From Kitasatospora sp. MAA4 (lineage in GTDB: Bacteria; Actinomycetota; Actinomycetes; Streptomycetales; Streptomycetaceae): a stretch of DNA of 64,000 nucleotides. Under the pieces are notes generated by a model. It was not told where the DNA came from and searched no databases. It saw only the letters and a list, made by a program, of their open reading frames with translations. Of the stretch, positions 49,562-62,297 are shown one piece after another. The position numbers were made by a program, and so were the translations under genes. Position 1 is the stretch's first letter; each line of letters begins with the position of its first letter. The stretch spans positions 124,001 to 188,000 of the forward strand of contig NZ_JARZAI010000008.1 in the NCBI RefSeq assembly GCF_029893355.1, in the 5' to 3' direction.

Positions 49562-51058
49562 TCAGCCGGCGAACCAGTGCTGGGCGGCGGGGCTGACGGT
49601 GCGCCAGATGTGCTTGGTCTCCTGGTACTCGCGCAGCCCGGACGGGCCGAGTTCGCGGCCGGTTCCGGACTGCTTGAACCCGCCCCATTCGGCCTGCGGC
49701 ACGTACGGGTGGTAGTCGTTGATCCAGACGGTGCCGAGGCGCAGCCGGGTCGCCACTCGCTCGCCGCGTTCGGCGTCCTGTGTCCACACCGCGCCGGCCA
49801 GACCGTACGGGGTGTCGTTGGCCAGGGCCACCACCTCGTCCTCCTGGTCGAAGAGTTCGACGGTGAGGACGGGTCCGAACACCTCCTCGCGCACCACCGT
49901 CATGCCGGCGTGGCAGCCGTCGAGCACGGTGGGTCGCAGGAAGAAGCCCGCCTGCAACTCGGGCTCGGAGGGCCGGCCGCCGCCGGCGCGGAGCACCGCG
50001 CCCTCGGCGAGAGCGCCCGCGAGCAGGCGCTCGACCTTCTCCCGGTGTTCCGCGGAGACCAGCGGACCGGTCTCGACGCCCTTCTCCAGCCCGCTGCCGA
50101 GCCGGATGAGCTCGGCGCGGCGGGCCAACTCGGCGGTGAACTCGGCATGCAGGCTTCGGTGCAGCAGCAGTCGTGAGCCGGCGGAGCAGACCTGGCCGGA
50201 GTGCAGGAAGGCGGCGGTGAGTGCGAAGTCGACCGCGGCGTCCAGGTCGGCGTCGGCGAAGATGATGTTGGGGTTCTTGCCGCCGAGTTCCAGCGCGACC
50301 TTCTTGACGGTGTCGGCCGCCGCCCGCATCACCGAGCGGCCGGTGGCGAGACCGCCGGTGAAGGAGACCAGGTCGACCTCGGGGTGCTCGGCCAGCGCGG
50401 CACCGATGGCACCGCCGCCCAGGACCAGGTTTGCTGTGCCGCTGGGCGCGCCGGCCTGCTCCAACTTCCGCTGGAGCAGTCGGAAGAGGCGGATCGTGGT
50501 GAGCGGGGTGACCTCACTGGGCTTGGCCACCACGGTGTTTCCGGCCGCCAGGGCCGGGGCGATCTTCCAACAGATCTGCAGCAGCGGGTAGTTCCACGGC
50601 GTGATCAGCGCGCAGACGCCCACCGGTTCGTGCACCACGCGGCTGACCGCGTCGGGCCGTCCGGTGTCGACCGTGCGGCTCGGGTCGGCCGCCGACAGCG
50701 CCGCGTAGTAGCGGAGAACGGCCGTGGCGTCGTCGACGTCGGCGCGGCTCTCCGACAGGGTCTTGCCCGTGTCGAGCGTTTCCAGCACGGCCAGTTCCTC
50801 GCGCTGCTCCTGGAGCGCGTCGGCGGTGGCCGTCAGGACGCCCGCGCGGCGGGCGGCCGGGGCGTGCGCCCAGGAGCCCTCGTCGAAGGCAGCCCGGGCG
50901 GCGCGAACGGCCCGGCCCACGTCGGCGGCTGACGCTTCGGCGACCAACGCCAGCGTGGACGCGTCGAAGGGATTGACGACGGCTCGCTGCCGGCCGTCCT
51001 CGGCCGCCGTCCAGGTGCCGTCGATCAGCAGACAGGCAGGGTCACTCGTCAGGGGCAC
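49562..51058 (-). CDS. Betaine-aldehyde-type aldehyde dehydrogenase
   Basis: 498-residue NAD(P)-dependent aldehyde dehydrogenase: ITPWNYPLLQICWKIAPALAAGNTVVAKPSE, nucleotide loop FTGGLATGRSVM, catalytic Glu in ALELGGKNPNIIFADAD near residue 260 and Cys in HSGQVCSAGSRLL near 290, then EEVFGPVL and the C-terminal FKQSGTGRELGPSGLREYQETKHIW typical of BetB-like enzymes. Expected reaction in this cluster: betaine aldehyde to glycine betaine, acting after the choline dehydrogenase at 59995. GTG 51058; operators upstream are shared with the dimethylglycine oxidase gene. Confidence 0.88.
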   Translation of the reverse strand: MPLTSDPACLLIDGTWTAAEDGRQRAVVNPFDASTLALVAEASAADVGRAVRAARAAFDEGSWAHAPAARRAGVLTATADALQEQREELAVLETLDTGKTLSESRADVDDATAVLRYYAALSAADPSRTVDTGRPDAVSRVVHEPVGVCALITPWNYPLLQICWKIAPALAAGNTVVAKPSEVTPLTTIRLFRLLQRKLEQAGAPSGTANLVLGGGAIGAALAEHPEVDLVSFTGGLATGRSVMRAAADTVKKVALELGGKNPNIIFADADLDAAVDFALTAAFLHSGQVCSAGSRLLLHRSLHAEFTAELARRAELIRLGSGLEKGVETGPLVSAEHREKVERLLAGALAEGAVLRAGGGRPSEPELQAGFFLRPTVLDGCHAGMTVVREEVFGPVLTVELFDQEDEVVALANDTPYGLAGAVWTQDAERGERVATRLRLGTVWINDYHPYVPQAEWGGFKQSGTGRELGPSGLREYQETKHIWRTVSPAAQHWFAG

Positions 51059-51078
51059 AGGCTGCCGCCTCTCGATGA

Positions 51079-53721
<2,643 letters not shown>

Positions 53722-53737
53722 CGAAAGGCGCAGCATC

Positions 53738-54853
53738 ATGACGAGCGAACTCCCGCCGAGCCTGCTCCCCACCCTCCCCGGCTCCTCCTACACCGACCCG
53801 CAGATCTTCGCGCGGGAACAGGAGCGGATCTTCGAGCAGATGTGGTTCTGCGCCGTGCGGGCGGACGACCTCGAGCGGCCGGGCAGCTTCCGGACCGTGC
53901 AGGTCGGCCGGGAGAGCGTGCTGGTGACCCGGTCCCGGGACGACAGCGTCAAGGCGTTCCTCAACATCTGCCGCCACCGCGGCGCGCGACTGTGCACCCA
54001 GGAGGCCGGCGAGGTCAAGCGGGCCTTCCAATGCCCGTACCACGCCTGGACCTACGGCCTGGACGGCAAGCTGGTCGCCGCGCCGCACCTGACCGGCATG
54101 CCGGACGTGGACCGCACCACCTACGGCCTGCTGCCGGTGCACGTGCGCGAGTGGCTCGGCTACGTGTGGGTCTGCCTGGCCGAGGAACCGCCCTCCTTCG
54201 AGACGGACATCATCGGCGCGGCGACCGAGCGGCTCGGTGATCCGTCCGCCATCGACCGCTACCAGGTCGACGGACTCTCGGTCGGCCGCCGGATTCGCTA
54301 CGAGGTGCGCGCCAACTGGAAGTTGATCGTCGAGAACTTCATGGAGTGCTACCACTGCGCGACCATCCACCCCGAACTGACCGAGGTGCTACCGGAGTTC
54401 GCCGGCGGCTACGCCGCGCAGTCCTACGTCGGACACGGCGCGGAGTTCGCCGGCGAGGTCCAGGGATTCACCGTCGACGGCAGCGCGGGCGCGGACCGGA
54501 TCCCGACCGTCTCCGACGAGCAGGACCGCAGGTACTTCGCGATCACGATGAAGCCGCAGGTCTTCGTCAACCTGGTGCCCGACCACGTCATCGTGCACCG
54601 GATGTACCCGCTGGCCGCCGACCACACCGTGGTGGAGTGCGACTGGCTCTTCCTCAAGGACGTGGTGGAAGCAGGCCGCGACGTCTCCCGCTCGGTGGAG
54701 CTCTTCCACCGCGTCAACGTGCAGGACTTCGACGCCTGCGAGCGCTGCCAGCCCGCCATGGACTCGCGCGCCTACCGGACCGGCGGCGTGCTGGTGCCGA
54801 GCGAGCACCACATCGGGGCGTTCCACCAGTGGGTCACCGATCGGCTGCGCTAG
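53738..54853 (+). CDS. gbcA: Glycine betaine demethylase oxygenase (Rieske, GbcA-like)
   Basis: 371-residue ring-hydroxylating-type oxygenase alpha subunit. Rieske cluster: Cys-His in CRHRGARLCTQ near residue 78 and Cys-His in CPYHAWTYG near 98. Mononuclear iron: ENFMECYHCATIHPEL near 205 with the two His. The family member GbcA removes a methyl group from glycine betaine giving dimethylglycine, which fits the surrounding genes; related enzymes act on stachydrine or carnitine. Lies 16 bases after the dimethylglycine oxidase gene. The usual reductase GbcB is absent from the window. Ends overlap the sarcosine oxidase gamma gene by three bases. Confidence 0.85.
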   Translation: MTSELPPSLLPTLPGSSYTDPQIFAREQERIFEQMWFCAVRADDLERPGSFRTVQVGRESVLVTRSRDDSVKAFLNICRHRGARLCTQEAGEVKRAFQCPYHAWTYGLDGKLVAAPHLTGMPDVDRTTYGLLPVHVREWLGYVWVCLAEEPPSFETDIIGAATERLGDPSAIDRYQVDGLSVGRRIRYEVRANWKLIVENFMECYHCATIHPELTEVLPEFAGGYAAQSYVGHGAEFAGEVQGFTVDGSAGADRIPTVSDEQDRRYFAITMKPQVFVNLVPDHVIVHRMYPLAADHTVVECDWLFLKDVVEAGRDVSRSVELFHRVNVQDFDACERCQPAMDSRAYRTGGVLVPSEHHIGAFHQWVTDRLR

Positions 54854-55458
54854 AGCAGGACCATCGCGTCGAGCAGCCAGTCCGCCAGGTACTGCGCGAA
54901 GGAGCCGCGGACCAGCAGCCGGTAGGTCGGCTCCGCGTCGACCTGGTGGAGGATCACGCCGACCTTCGACAGCAGGGTCTGCGCGCAGCGGCCCGGCCCG
55001 AAGGAGCGCGGGTGCAGGTCCAGGGCGCAGCCCTTCTCCAGGACCTGGCGGGCTGCGGGGCCGGCCAGTTCGAGCGTGGTGCGGTTGGCGGAGACGTCCA
55101 CCAGCGACCCGGGTTCGTCCCCCAGCGCCGCGCGCAGCAGGTCCGCCGTGGCGGGCGCGGAGCCGTCCGGGCCGATCAGCAGCCACTCCTGCGGGCCCAG
55201 CCAGAGCACCCGCAGGTCGCCCGCCTCAACGGCGGTGTTCGGGGTGGTCGGCAGCGGCTCGCCCAGGGCCGAGGCGATCCGATCAAATGCGGCCGAGCCG
55301 TGCTGGTGCAGCTGGAGGTCGAGCTGCGCCAGGAACGGCACTTCGCGCAGCCGCACACTGCGCCTACCGGCGGCCGAGTGCTCGGCGAGGACATCGGTGA
55401 GGTGCCCGATCGGGCTGCGCCGCAAGGCGTGCAAGGTGGGCAGGTTCTCAGCCGTCAC
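54850..55458 (-). CDS. soxG: Sarcosine oxidase gamma subunit
   Basis: 202-residue SoxG, the small gamma subunit of heterotetrameric sarcosine oxidase. Typical stretches are RSVRLREVPFLAQLDLQLH, GDLRVLWLGPQEWLLIGPDG, SLVDVSANRTTLELAGPAARQVLEKGCALDLHPRSF and CAQTLLSKVGVILHQV. It is a GcvT-like fold without catalytic role of its own. GTG 55458 overlaps the alpha-subunit stop. Last gene of soxBDAG. Confidence 0.9.
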   Translation of the reverse strand: MTAENLPTLHALRRSPIGHLTDVLAEHSAAGRRSVRLREVPFLAQLDLQLHQHGSAAFDRIASALGEPLPTTPNTAVEAGDLRVLWLGPQEWLLIGPDGSAPATADLLRAALGDEPGSLVDVSANRTTLELAGPAARQVLEKGCALDLHPRSFGPGRCAQTLLSKVGVILHQVDAEPTYRLLVRGSFAQYLADWLLDAMVLL

Positions 55459-58294
55459 GGCGGGTTCCCTTCGGGTCGTACAGCACGGTGTCGGTGATGG
55501 TGGCGGCGATCATGCCGCCGTCGGCCAGCGGCGCGTACACCGTCTCGCCCAGCCGCTCCCGCCCGCCGGCCACCAGCGCCAGGGCGAAGGTGCGGCCGAG
55601 CGCCGCGCTGCGGTAGCTGGAGGTGACGTGTCCCAGAGCCTTTGTGGGAACGGCGACTTCGGCATCCGCCACGAGTTGCGCGCCTTCCGGCAGCAGCACG
55701 GCGGGGTCCACCGGCAGCAGGCCGACCAGCTGCCTGCGGTCGGTGCGCGCGGTGTCCGCGCGGGCGAAGGAGCGCTTGCCGATGAAGTCCTTGTGTCGGG
55801 AGACGACCCACTCCATGCCCAGATCGTGCGGGGTGACCGTGCCGTCGGTGTCCTGGCCGACGATGGGGTAGCCCTTCTCGGCGCGCAGGACGTGCATGGT
55901 CTCGGTGCCGTACGGGGTGATGCCCAGGTGCTCGCCGGCCCGGATCACCGACTCCCAGGTGGCCAGGCCGTACCAGCTCGCGACGTTGATCTCGAAGGCC
56001 AGTTCACCGGAGAAGGAGATCCGGCAGATCCGTGCCGACACGCCGTTGGCCAGCAAGATCTGACGGGCCGTCATAAACGGGAAGGCGTCGTTCGACACGT
56101 CCAGCTCCGGGGCGAGGGCGGTGAGCACCTCGCGTGATCGGGGGCCGACCACCGCGACCGTGGCCCACTGCTCGGTCACCGAGGTGAAACGCACGCGCAG
56201 TTCGGGCCATTCGGTCTGCAGCCACTCCTCCAGCCAGTCGAGGACGCCTGCGGCGTTCCCGGTCGTGGTGGTCATGACGTAGTGGTCCTGGGCCAGGCGC
56301 AGGGTCACGCCGTCGTCGAAGACCATGCCGTCGGCGCGGCACATCACGCCGTACCGCGCGGAGTTGACGGCCAACTTGGCGAAGGCGTTGGTGTAGACCC
56401 GGTTCAGGAACTCGCCGGCGTCGGGGCCGATCACGTCGATCTTGCCGAGGGTGGTCGCGTCCATCACGCCGACGCCCTCGCGGGCCGCGCCGCACTCGCG
56501 CAGGACGGCCGCCTCCATCGACTCCCCGGGCCGCGGGTAGTACCGGGGCCGCTTCCACTGGCCGACGTTCTCGAAGACGGCGCCGTGCCGGACGTGCCAC
56601 GGGTGGATCGCGGTGGTGCGCACCGGGTCGAAGAGGGCGCCGCGTTCGCGTCCGGCGAGCAGCGCGAAGGTCAGCGGAACGTACGGGCCGCGGAAGGTGG
56701 TGGTGCCGACCTCGCCCGGCGAGCGGGCGCCGAGCAGCCGGGCGATGACCCCGGTGGCGCTCACCCCGGAGGCCTTGCCCTGGTCGTGCGCGGTCCCGAT
56801 GGTCGTGTACCGCTTGATGTGCTCGACCGAGCGCATCCCGGCCCGGATCGCGCGCTGCACGTCGGCGACCGTCGCGTCACGCTGGAGGTCGACGAAGTGC
56901 TCGCTCCAGTCGGACGGTTCGCCGCTCTCGCCGGGCACCACCCACACCGGTCGCGGCCGGGCGGGCCGGCCGTCACCGGAGGTGGGCGGCGTGGGGGGCA
57001 CGGCGACCGGGAAGCCGGCCAGTGCGGCCGCCCGGGCCCCGGCGGCGAACCCGTCGTCCAGGCACCCGGCCAGGTCGAGGACGCCGCGCGAGGCGCCGAC
57101 GCTGTCGACGTTCTGCGCCGCCTCGTCGGGGACGAACGCGGCCAGTGCCTCGTCGTAGCGCAGGCTGCCCTGGGACTGGCTCCACAGCTGAACGGCCGGG
57201 CTCCAGCCCCCCGAGACGGCGAGCAGGTCGCACGCCACCTCGCGGACCGGGCCGCTGATCGTATCGGCGGCATCGAGCGCGGCGATCCGCACCGCCTGCA
57301 CGCGCGCCCCGCCCCGGGCGGCGACCACGGCCGATCCGGCGATGACCTCGATCCCGGCGCGGCGCGCGGAGTCCACCAGCTCGGCCGGCGGCCGGGGCCG
57401 GGTGTCGACCAGCGCCGCCACCTGCGCGCCGGCCGAGACCAGGTCGAGCGCGACGGCGTAGGCGTGGTCGTTGGTGGTCAGCAGGACGCAGCGGCGGCCG
57501 GGGAGCACGGCGTACCGGTTCAGGTACGCGCGCACGGCGGCGGCGGACATCACGCCCGGCAGGTCGTTTCCGGCGAAGACCATCGGCCGCTCGTGCGAGC
57601 CGGTTGCCAGCACCACCCGCCGGGCCCGGATGTGCCACAGCGTCTGTCGGACAGGCCCTGGGCGGCCGGTGCGGTCCTCGGCGACGAGCAGGTAGTTGTG
57701 GTCGTAGTAGCCGGTCGCCGTCGACCTGGTGAGGATCCGGGTGTCGGCCTGCGCGGTCAGCTCCGCACGGACGTCCGCCACCCAGTCGAGCGCCGGACGG
57801 CCGTCGATCTCCTCCCGCCCGGCGAGCAGGGACCCGCCGAGCTCCGGCTGGTCGTCGACCAGGACGACCCGGGCGCCGGAGCGTGCGGCGGCGAGGGCGG
57901 CGGCCAGGCCGGCCGGGCCACCGCCGACGATCAGGACCTCGGTGTGGACGTGCATCTTGTCGTAGACGCCTTCGTCCAGGGCCGGGTCGAGGCGGCCGCG
58001 GCCGCGCAGGCTGGTCGCCGAGAGGCCCTCGTACAGCTCGACCGTCGTCGCGAGCCGCATCGGCTCCGCACCGGGCCCCTCGATCTGGACCAGGGCGTTG
58101 GGCTCCTCGACCCCGGCCGTGGCGATGCCGCGCGGCCGTCCGCGATAGAGGCTCGGGGCGGTGTGCAGCACGTCGTTGGCGAGCAGGGCGGAGGCGAGGG
58201 TGTCGCCGCGCAGTCCGGTGTACTGCACGCCGTCGAAGGTGAAGCGCAGCGGAGCGGAGCGGTCGACGCGCCCGCCGTCGGAAAGGCGGTTCAA
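55448..58294 (-). CDS. soxA: Sarcosine oxidase alpha subunit
   Basis: 948-residue SoxA. An N-terminal ferredoxin-like segment (LRFTFDGVQYTGLRGDTLASALLANDV) leads to an NAD/FAD-type Rossmann domain (VLIVGGGPAGLAAALAAARSGARV near residue 120; LATGSHERPMVFAGNDLPGVMSA). A C-terminal aminomethyltransferase-like folate domain follows from about 580 (VGVMDATTLGKIDVIGPDAGEFLNRVYTN; TTTTGNAAGVLDWLEEWLQTEWPEL; CRISFSGELAFEINV; GYPIVGQDTDGTVTPHDLG). With SoxB it oxidises sarcosine to glycine, giving 5,10-methylene-tetrahydrofolate. Starts TTG 58294, overlapping the delta subunit stop in TTGA. Confidence 0.93.
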   Translation of the reverse strand: MNRLSDGGRVDRSAPLRFTFDGVQYTGLRGDTLASALLANDVLHTAPSLYRGRPRGIATAGVEEPNALVQIEGPGAEPMRLATTVELYEGLSATSLRGRGRLDPALDEGVYDKMHVHTEVLIVGGGPAGLAAALAAARSGARVVLVDDQPELGGSLLAGREEIDGRPALDWVADVRAELTAQADTRILTRSTATGYYDHNYLLVAEDRTGRPGPVRQTLWHIRARRVVLATGSHERPMVFAGNDLPGVMSAAAVRAYLNRYAVLPGRRCVLLTTNDHAYAVALDLVSAGAQVAALVDTRPRPPAELVDSARRAGIEVIAGSAVVAARGGARVQAVRIAALDAADTISGPVREVACDLLAVSGGWSPAVQLWSQSQGSLRYDEALAAFVPDEAAQNVDSVGASRGVLDLAGCLDDGFAAGARAAALAGFPVAVPPTPPTSGDGRPARPRPVWVVPGESGEPSDWSEHFVDLQRDATVADVQRAIRAGMRSVEHIKRYTTIGTAHDQGKASGVSATGVIARLLGARSPGEVGTTTFRGPYVPLTFALLAGRERGALFDPVRTTAIHPWHVRHGAVFENVGQWKRPRYYPRPGESMEAAVLRECGAAREGVGVMDATTLGKIDVIGPDAGEFLNRVYTNAFAKLAVNSARYGVMCRADGMVFDDGVTLRLAQDHYVMTTTTGNAAGVLDWLEEWLQTEWPELRVRFTSVTEQWATVAVVGPRSREVLTALAPELDVSNDAFPFMTARQILLANGVSARICRISFSGELAFEINVASWYGLATWESVIRAGEHLGITPYGTETMHVLRAEKGYPIVGQDTDGTVTPHDLGMEWVVSRHKDFIGKRSFARADTARTDRRQLVGLLPVDPAVLLPEGAQLVADAEVAVPTKALGHVTSSYRSAALGRTFALALVAGGRERLGETVYAPLADGGMIAATITDTVLYDPKGTRRDG

Positions 58295-58584
58295 GGGATC
58301 ACCGGCTTCGGCTGGCCGGCCGCCACCGGGCGATTGCTCTGCACGGCCAGGATCTGGTGGGTGACGGTGTGTCGGATCAGGTTGAACCAGCGCCGGCATC
58401 CGGCGGCGTGCGACCAGCGTTCCGCGAAGAGGCCCTTCGGGTTGTCGCGGACGAAGAGGTACTCGGCCCACTCGCTGTCGGTCAGCCCCTCGGGGTTCGC
58501 CGGGTAGCCGACATGGGCCTGGCCGCCGTAGTGGAACTCGAGCTCCTCTCGTTCGCCGCACCACGGACAGGCGATCAGCAGCAT
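58291..58584 (-). CDS. soxD: Sarcosine oxidase delta subunit
   Basis: 97-residue SoxD, the zinc-binding small subunit: CPWCGEREELEFHYGGQAHV near the start, SEWAEYLFVRDNPKGLFAERW, and HAAGCRRWFNLIRHTVTHQI. The Cys pair and the later His/Cys probably hold zinc. Sits between soxB (29-base gap) and soxA (overlap), the standard soxBDAG order. Confidence 0.92.
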   Translation of the reverse strand: MLLIACPWCGEREELEFHYGGQAHVGYPANPEGLTDSEWAEYLFVRDNPKGLFAERWSHAAGCRRWFNLIRHTVTHQILAVQSNRPVAAGQPKPVIP

Positions 58585-58613
58585 TCCGAACTCCTAGTGG
58601 TTCCTGGCGACTT

Positions 58614-59846
58614 CTAGTGCGCGACGGCGGCGGCGCCGTGCTCGTCGATGAGCGCGCCGGTGGTGAACCGCTCCAGCCCGAAGGGCGCGGCCAGCGGGTG
58701 CGGCTCGCCGGTGGCGATGGTGTGCGCGTACACCCACCCGGAGGCGGGCGTCGCCTTGAAGCCGCCGGTGCCCCACCCGCAGTTGAGGTAGAGGTTCCCG
58801 ATCGGCGTCGGGCCGATGATCGGTGAGGCGTCGGGGGTGACGTCGACGATGCCGCCCCAGGTCCGCAGCACGTGCGCCCGGGCGAAGATCGGGAACAGTT
58901 CGAGGGCGGCGGCCATCTGGTGCTCGATCATGTGGAACGATCCGCGCTGCCCGTAGCCGTTGTAGGAGTCCACGCCCGCGCCCATCACCAGCTCGCCCTT
59001 GTGTGCCTGACTCACGTACACGTGCACGTGGTTGGACATCACGACGGTCGGGTGCACGGGTTCCAGCAGCTCGGAGACGAGGGCCTGCAAGGGGTGGCTC
59101 TGCACGGGGAGCCGCAGTCCGGCCAGGTCGGCGAGGACGCTGCTGTGCCCGGCGGCGGCCAGCGCGACCCTCCCCGCGCTGATCGGCCCCCGGTTGGTCC
59201 GCACGCCGGTCACGCGGTCGCCGTCGCGCAGGAATCCGGTGACCTCGCAGCCCTGGATCAGGTCGACGCCGTACTCGTCCGCCCGGCGCGCCAGTGCCCA
59301 GGCGACGTGGTCGTGCTTGGCGATGCCGGCCCGCGGTTGCAGGGTCGCGCCGAGCACCGGATAGCGCAGGTCGGGAGAGGTGTTGACGATCGGGCAGAAC
59401 GCACGGACCTGGTCGGTGTCCAGCCACTCGGCGTCGACCCCGCCGAGCCGGTTGGCGTTCACCCGGCGGGTGCCCTCGCGGACGTCCTGAAGGGTGTGGG
59501 CCAGGTTGAGCACGCCGCGCTGGCTGAACAGGAAGTCGTACTCCAACTCCTGGGGCAGCACCTCCCAGAGCTTCAGCGCGTGCTCGTAGAGCGCCGCGCT
59601 CTCCTCGCACAGGTAGTTCGACCGGATGATGGTGGTGTTCCGGGCCATGTTGCCGCCGGCCAGCCAACCGCGTTCGAGGACGGCGACGTTGGTGATGCCG
59701 TGGTTGCGGGCCAAGTAGTAGGCGGTGGCCAGCCCGTGGCCTCCTGCGCCGACGATGATCACATCGTAGGAGCGCTTGGGGTCGGGGGTGCGCCACAACC
59801 AGTCGGGGTGTTCGGGCAACTGGTGGGCCGGCAACTGGTGGGACAT
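58614..59846 (-). CDS. soxB: Sarcosine oxidase beta subunit
   Basis: 410-residue flavin subunit carrying the sarcosine-oxidation site. DAO-type Rossmann motif [24 protein letters not shown] near residue 28, then [78 protein letters not shown], and the C-terminal [35 protein letters not shown]. First gene of soxBDAG. ATG 59846; the operator at 59887 is 41 bases upstream. Folate/glyA-type genes that often accompany sox are not in the window. Confidence 0.93.
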   Translation of the reverse strand: MSHQLPAHQLPEHPDWLWRTPDPKRSYDVIIVGAGGHGLATAYYLARNHGITNVAVLERGWLAGGNMARNTTIIRSNYLCEESAALYEHALKLWEVLPQELEYDFLFSQRGVLNLAHTLQDVREGTRRVNANRLGGVDAEWLDTDQVRAFCPIVNTSPDLRYPVLGATLQPRAGIAKHDHVAWALARRADEYGVDLIQGCEVTGFLRDGDRVTGVRTNRGPISAGRVALAAAGHSSVLADLAGLRLPVQSHPLQALVSELLEPVHPTVVMSNHVHVYVSQAHKGELVMGAGVDSYNGYGQRGSFHMIEHQMAAALELFPIFARAHVLRTWGGIVDVTPDASPIIGPTPIGNLYLNCGWGTGGFKATPASGWVYAHTIATGEPHPLAAPFGLERFTTGALIDEHGAAAVAH

Positions 59847-59886
59847 CGCGGACTACCTCCTCAATGCTGTTTCAGACTACGCACGG

Positions 59887-59905
59887 TGTTGCGTAAAGCA
59901 CAACA
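59887..59905. promoter_or_regulatory. IclR-type operator between sarcosine oxidase and choline dehydrogenase genes
   Basis: TGTTGCGTAAAGCACAACA shares 13 of 19 positions with the IclR start-site element, including both TGTTGCGT and CAACA arms. Its position between divergent pathway genes suggests common control. Confidence 0.55.
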
Positions 59906-59994
59906 GTGCGACAAGCTGAACTCGCCACCCCGCCAGACTCGCAGAATCGGCGTCACCTCCCGACAGCGATCCCCCATGGCAGGACAGGACACCC

Positions 59995-61647
59995 ATGACC
60001 TTGCAGCAGTACGACTTCATCATCGTCGGCGGAGGTTCGGCCGGCTGTGCGCTCGCGGCCCGGCTCAGCGCCGACCCCGCCCACCGCGTGCTGGTGCTGG
60101 AGGCGGGCCGGCCCGACTACCCGTGGGACGTCTTCATCCACATGCCGGCCGCCCTGACCTTCCCGATCGGCAGCCGCTTCTACGACTGGAAGTACGAGTC
60201 CGAGCCGGAACCGTTCATGAACGGGCGGAAGATCTACCACGCCCGGGGCAAGGTGCTCGGCGGCTCCAGCAGCATCAACGGGATGATCTTCCAGCGCGGC
60301 AACCCGCTCGACTACGAGCGCTGGGCCGCCGACCCGGGCATGAAGGACTGGGACTACGCCCACTGCCTGCCCTACTTCAAGCGGATGGAGAACTGCCTCG
60401 CCGATCGTGAGGGCACCTTCCGCGGAGATCAGGGCCCCCTCGTTCTGGAGCGCGGACCGGTCACCAATCCGCTGTTCGCGGCGTTCTTCGAGGCGGTCCA
60501 GCAGGCCGGCTACCCGCTGACCGACGACGTCAACGGCTACCGCCAGGAGGGCTTCGCCGCCTTCGACCGCAACCTGCACCGCGGTCGCCGCCTCAGCGCC
60601 GCCCGCGCCTACCTGCACCCGGTCAAGGACCGCCCCAACCTCGCGGTGCGGACCCGGGCGCTGGTCAGCCGCGTGCTGTTCGAGGGCAGGCGCGCGGTCG
60701 GCGTGGAGTACAGTCAGGGCGGCACGACGCATCGGGTGAGCGGTGGCAGGGTGATCCTGTCCGGCGGTGCGATCAACTCCCCGCAGCTGCTCCAGCTTTC
60801 GGGGGTGGGCAACGCCGCGGAGCTGGGCGCGCTGGGCATCCGGACCGTCCAGCACCTGCCCGGCGTCGGCGAGAACCTCCAGGACCACCTGGAGGTGTAC
60901 GTGCAGCACGCGTGCAGGCAGCCGGTGTCGATGCAGCCGGCCATGAAGATGTGGCGGCGGCCCCTCATCGGTGCCCAGTGGCTCTTCCTGCGCAAGGGCC
61001 CCGGAGCGACCAACCACTTCGAGGGCGGCGGCTTCGTCCGCAGCAACGAGGAGGTCGCCTATCCCAACCTCATGTTCCACTTCCTGCCCCTCGCGGTGCG
61101 CTACGACGGCTCCGCGCCGGCGGGCGGGCACGGGTACCAGGTGCACATCGGACCCATGTACTCCGACGCCCGCGGCTCGGTGAAGATCAGGTCGAGGGAT
61201 CCGCGCGAGCACCCCGCACTGAGGTTCAACTACCTCTCGACCGACCAGGATCGGCGGGAGTGGGTGGAGGCGATCCGGGTCACTCGGAAGATCCTCGGCC
61301 AGGACGCCTTCGCTGGGTTCAGCGACGGCGAGATCTCGCCCGGACCGGGCGTGGAGACCGACGAGCAGATCCTGGAGTGGGTGGCCAAGGACGGCGAGAC
61401 CGCGCTGCACCCGTCCTGCACCGCCCGGATGGGCACCGACGAGATGTCGGTGCTCGACCCGACCACCATGGCGGTGCACGGACTTGAGGGCCTGCACGTG
61501 GTCGACGCGTCCGCGATGCCGTACGTGACCAACGGCAACATCTACGCCCCCGTGATGATGCTCGCCGAGAAGGCCGCCGACCTCCTGCTGGGCAACACTC
61601 CTCCGGAGCCCGACACTGCCGAGTTCTACCGCCACCACCAGGTCTGA
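59995..61647 (+). CDS. betA: Choline dehydrogenase (GMC oxidoreductase)
   Basis: 550-residue FAD enzyme of the GMC family: [18 protein letters not shown] at the start, [30 protein letters not shown] near residue 85, [21 protein letters not shown] near 255, and active-site His in [11 protein letters not shown] near 480 with Asn in [20 protein letters not shown] near 520. BetA oxidises choline to betaine aldehyde, and in some cases further to betaine. ATG 59995. Together with the BetB-like enzyme it supplies glycine betaine to the demethylase. Confidence 0.92.
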   Translation: MTLQQYDFIIVGGGSAGCALAARLSADPAHRVLVLEAGRPDYPWDVFIHMPAALTFPIGSRFYDWKYESEPEPFMNGRKIYHARGKVLGGSSSINGMIFQRGNPLDYERWAADPGMKDWDYAHCLPYFKRMENCLADREGTFRGDQGPLVLERGPVTNPLFAAFFEAVQQAGYPLTDDVNGYRQEGFAAFDRNLHRGRRLSAARAYLHPVKDRPNLAVRTRALVSRVLFEGRRAVGVEYSQGGTTHRVSGGRVILSGGAINSPQLLQLSGVGNAAELGALGIRTVQHLPGVGENLQDHLEVYVQHACRQPVSMQPAMKMWRRPLIGAQWLFLRKGPGATNHFEGGGFVRSNEEVAYPNLMFHFLPLAVRYDGSAPAGGHGYQVHIGPMYSDARGSVKIRSRDPREHPALRFNYLSTDQDRREWVEAIRVTRKILGQDAFAGFSDGEISPGPGVETDEQILEWVAKDGETALHPSCTARMGTDEMSVLDPTTMAVHGLEGLHVVDASAMPYVTNGNIYAPVMMLAEKAADLLLGNTPPEPDTAEFYRHHQV

Positions 61648-61661
61648 CGAAACGTCAGACC
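61641..61661. terminator. Bidirectional hairpin spanning both stop codons
   Basis: GGTCTGACG-AAA-CGTCAGACC is a perfect 9-bp hairpin containing the stop codon of the choline dehydrogenase gene on one arm and that of the PadR gene on the other. It can end both converging transcripts. No T-run. Confidence 0.65.
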
Positions 61662-62272
61662 GCCTGTGCCTCACTGGCGGTGGCGACGGCGAGCAGTTCT
61701 TCGGCGCTCCAGGCGAGCGCGCCCGAGCGGAGGTCGGCGATGACCGACTCCAGCCAGCCGGCCTCGGCCCTGGCGACGGCGAGGCTGTACTCGGTCTCCA
61801 GCAGGGCGACCCGGGGGACGCCGAACTCGGCGGTCGCGGCCAGCCCGCGCTCCAGGGCGGTCAGGGTGTCGCGGACCGAGGCGAGGCGGGCGGCGAGGGC
61901 CTCCTCGATCTCGGCCGGGGCGAGCAGCATCAGGTTGGAGAGGGCCACCGGAAACTCCGGGAACTCCTGCTTGGGCGTGCGGAGCATGTCCAGCAGCCAG
62001 CTGCGGGTGGTCTCCCGGCCCGCCTCGGTGAGCTCGTAGACGGTCCGCTCCGGGTACTGCTGGTCGCGCTCGGTCTCGCGGACGGTGATCAGGCCCGCCG
62101 TGAGCAGCCGGTCGATGGCGCGGTACAGGCCGGTGCGCTGGCCGACGTTCACCACCTGATCCTTTCCCCACTGCTTGAGCAGCCGCTGCATGCCGTACGG
62201 GTGCAGCGGCTTGAAGTGCAGCAACGACAGGACGGTCAGGCCCAGGGGGGAGCTCTTCACGGCGGTACTCAT
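61655..62272 (-). CDS. PadR-family transcriptional regulator
   Basis: 205 residues. PadR winged helix-turn-helix in the first 95 residues (LGLTVLSLLHFKPLHPYGMQRLLKQWGKDQVVNVGQRTGLYRAIDRLLTAGLITVRE, then VYELTEAGRETTRSWL). A C-terminal helical dimerisation domain (EIEEALAARLASVRDTLTALERG) follows. Divergent from an FAD monooxygenase; a 32-bp perfect palindrome lies between, expected to be its operator. Such PadR/monooxygenase pairs often act in resistance or degradation of aromatic compounds. Confidence 0.92.
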   Translation of the reverse strand: MSTAVKSSPLGLTVLSLLHFKPLHPYGMQRLLKQWGKDQVVNVGQRTGLYRAIDRLLTAGLITVRETERDQQYPERTVYELTEAGRETTRSWLLDMLRTPKQEFPEFPVALSNLMLLAPAEIEEALAARLASVRDTLTALERGLAATAEFGVPRVALLETEYSLAVARAEAGWLESVIADLRSGALAWSAEELLAVATASEAQAV

Positions 62273-62297
62273 GCGCTGATGCTACCCGCGACGGAAC

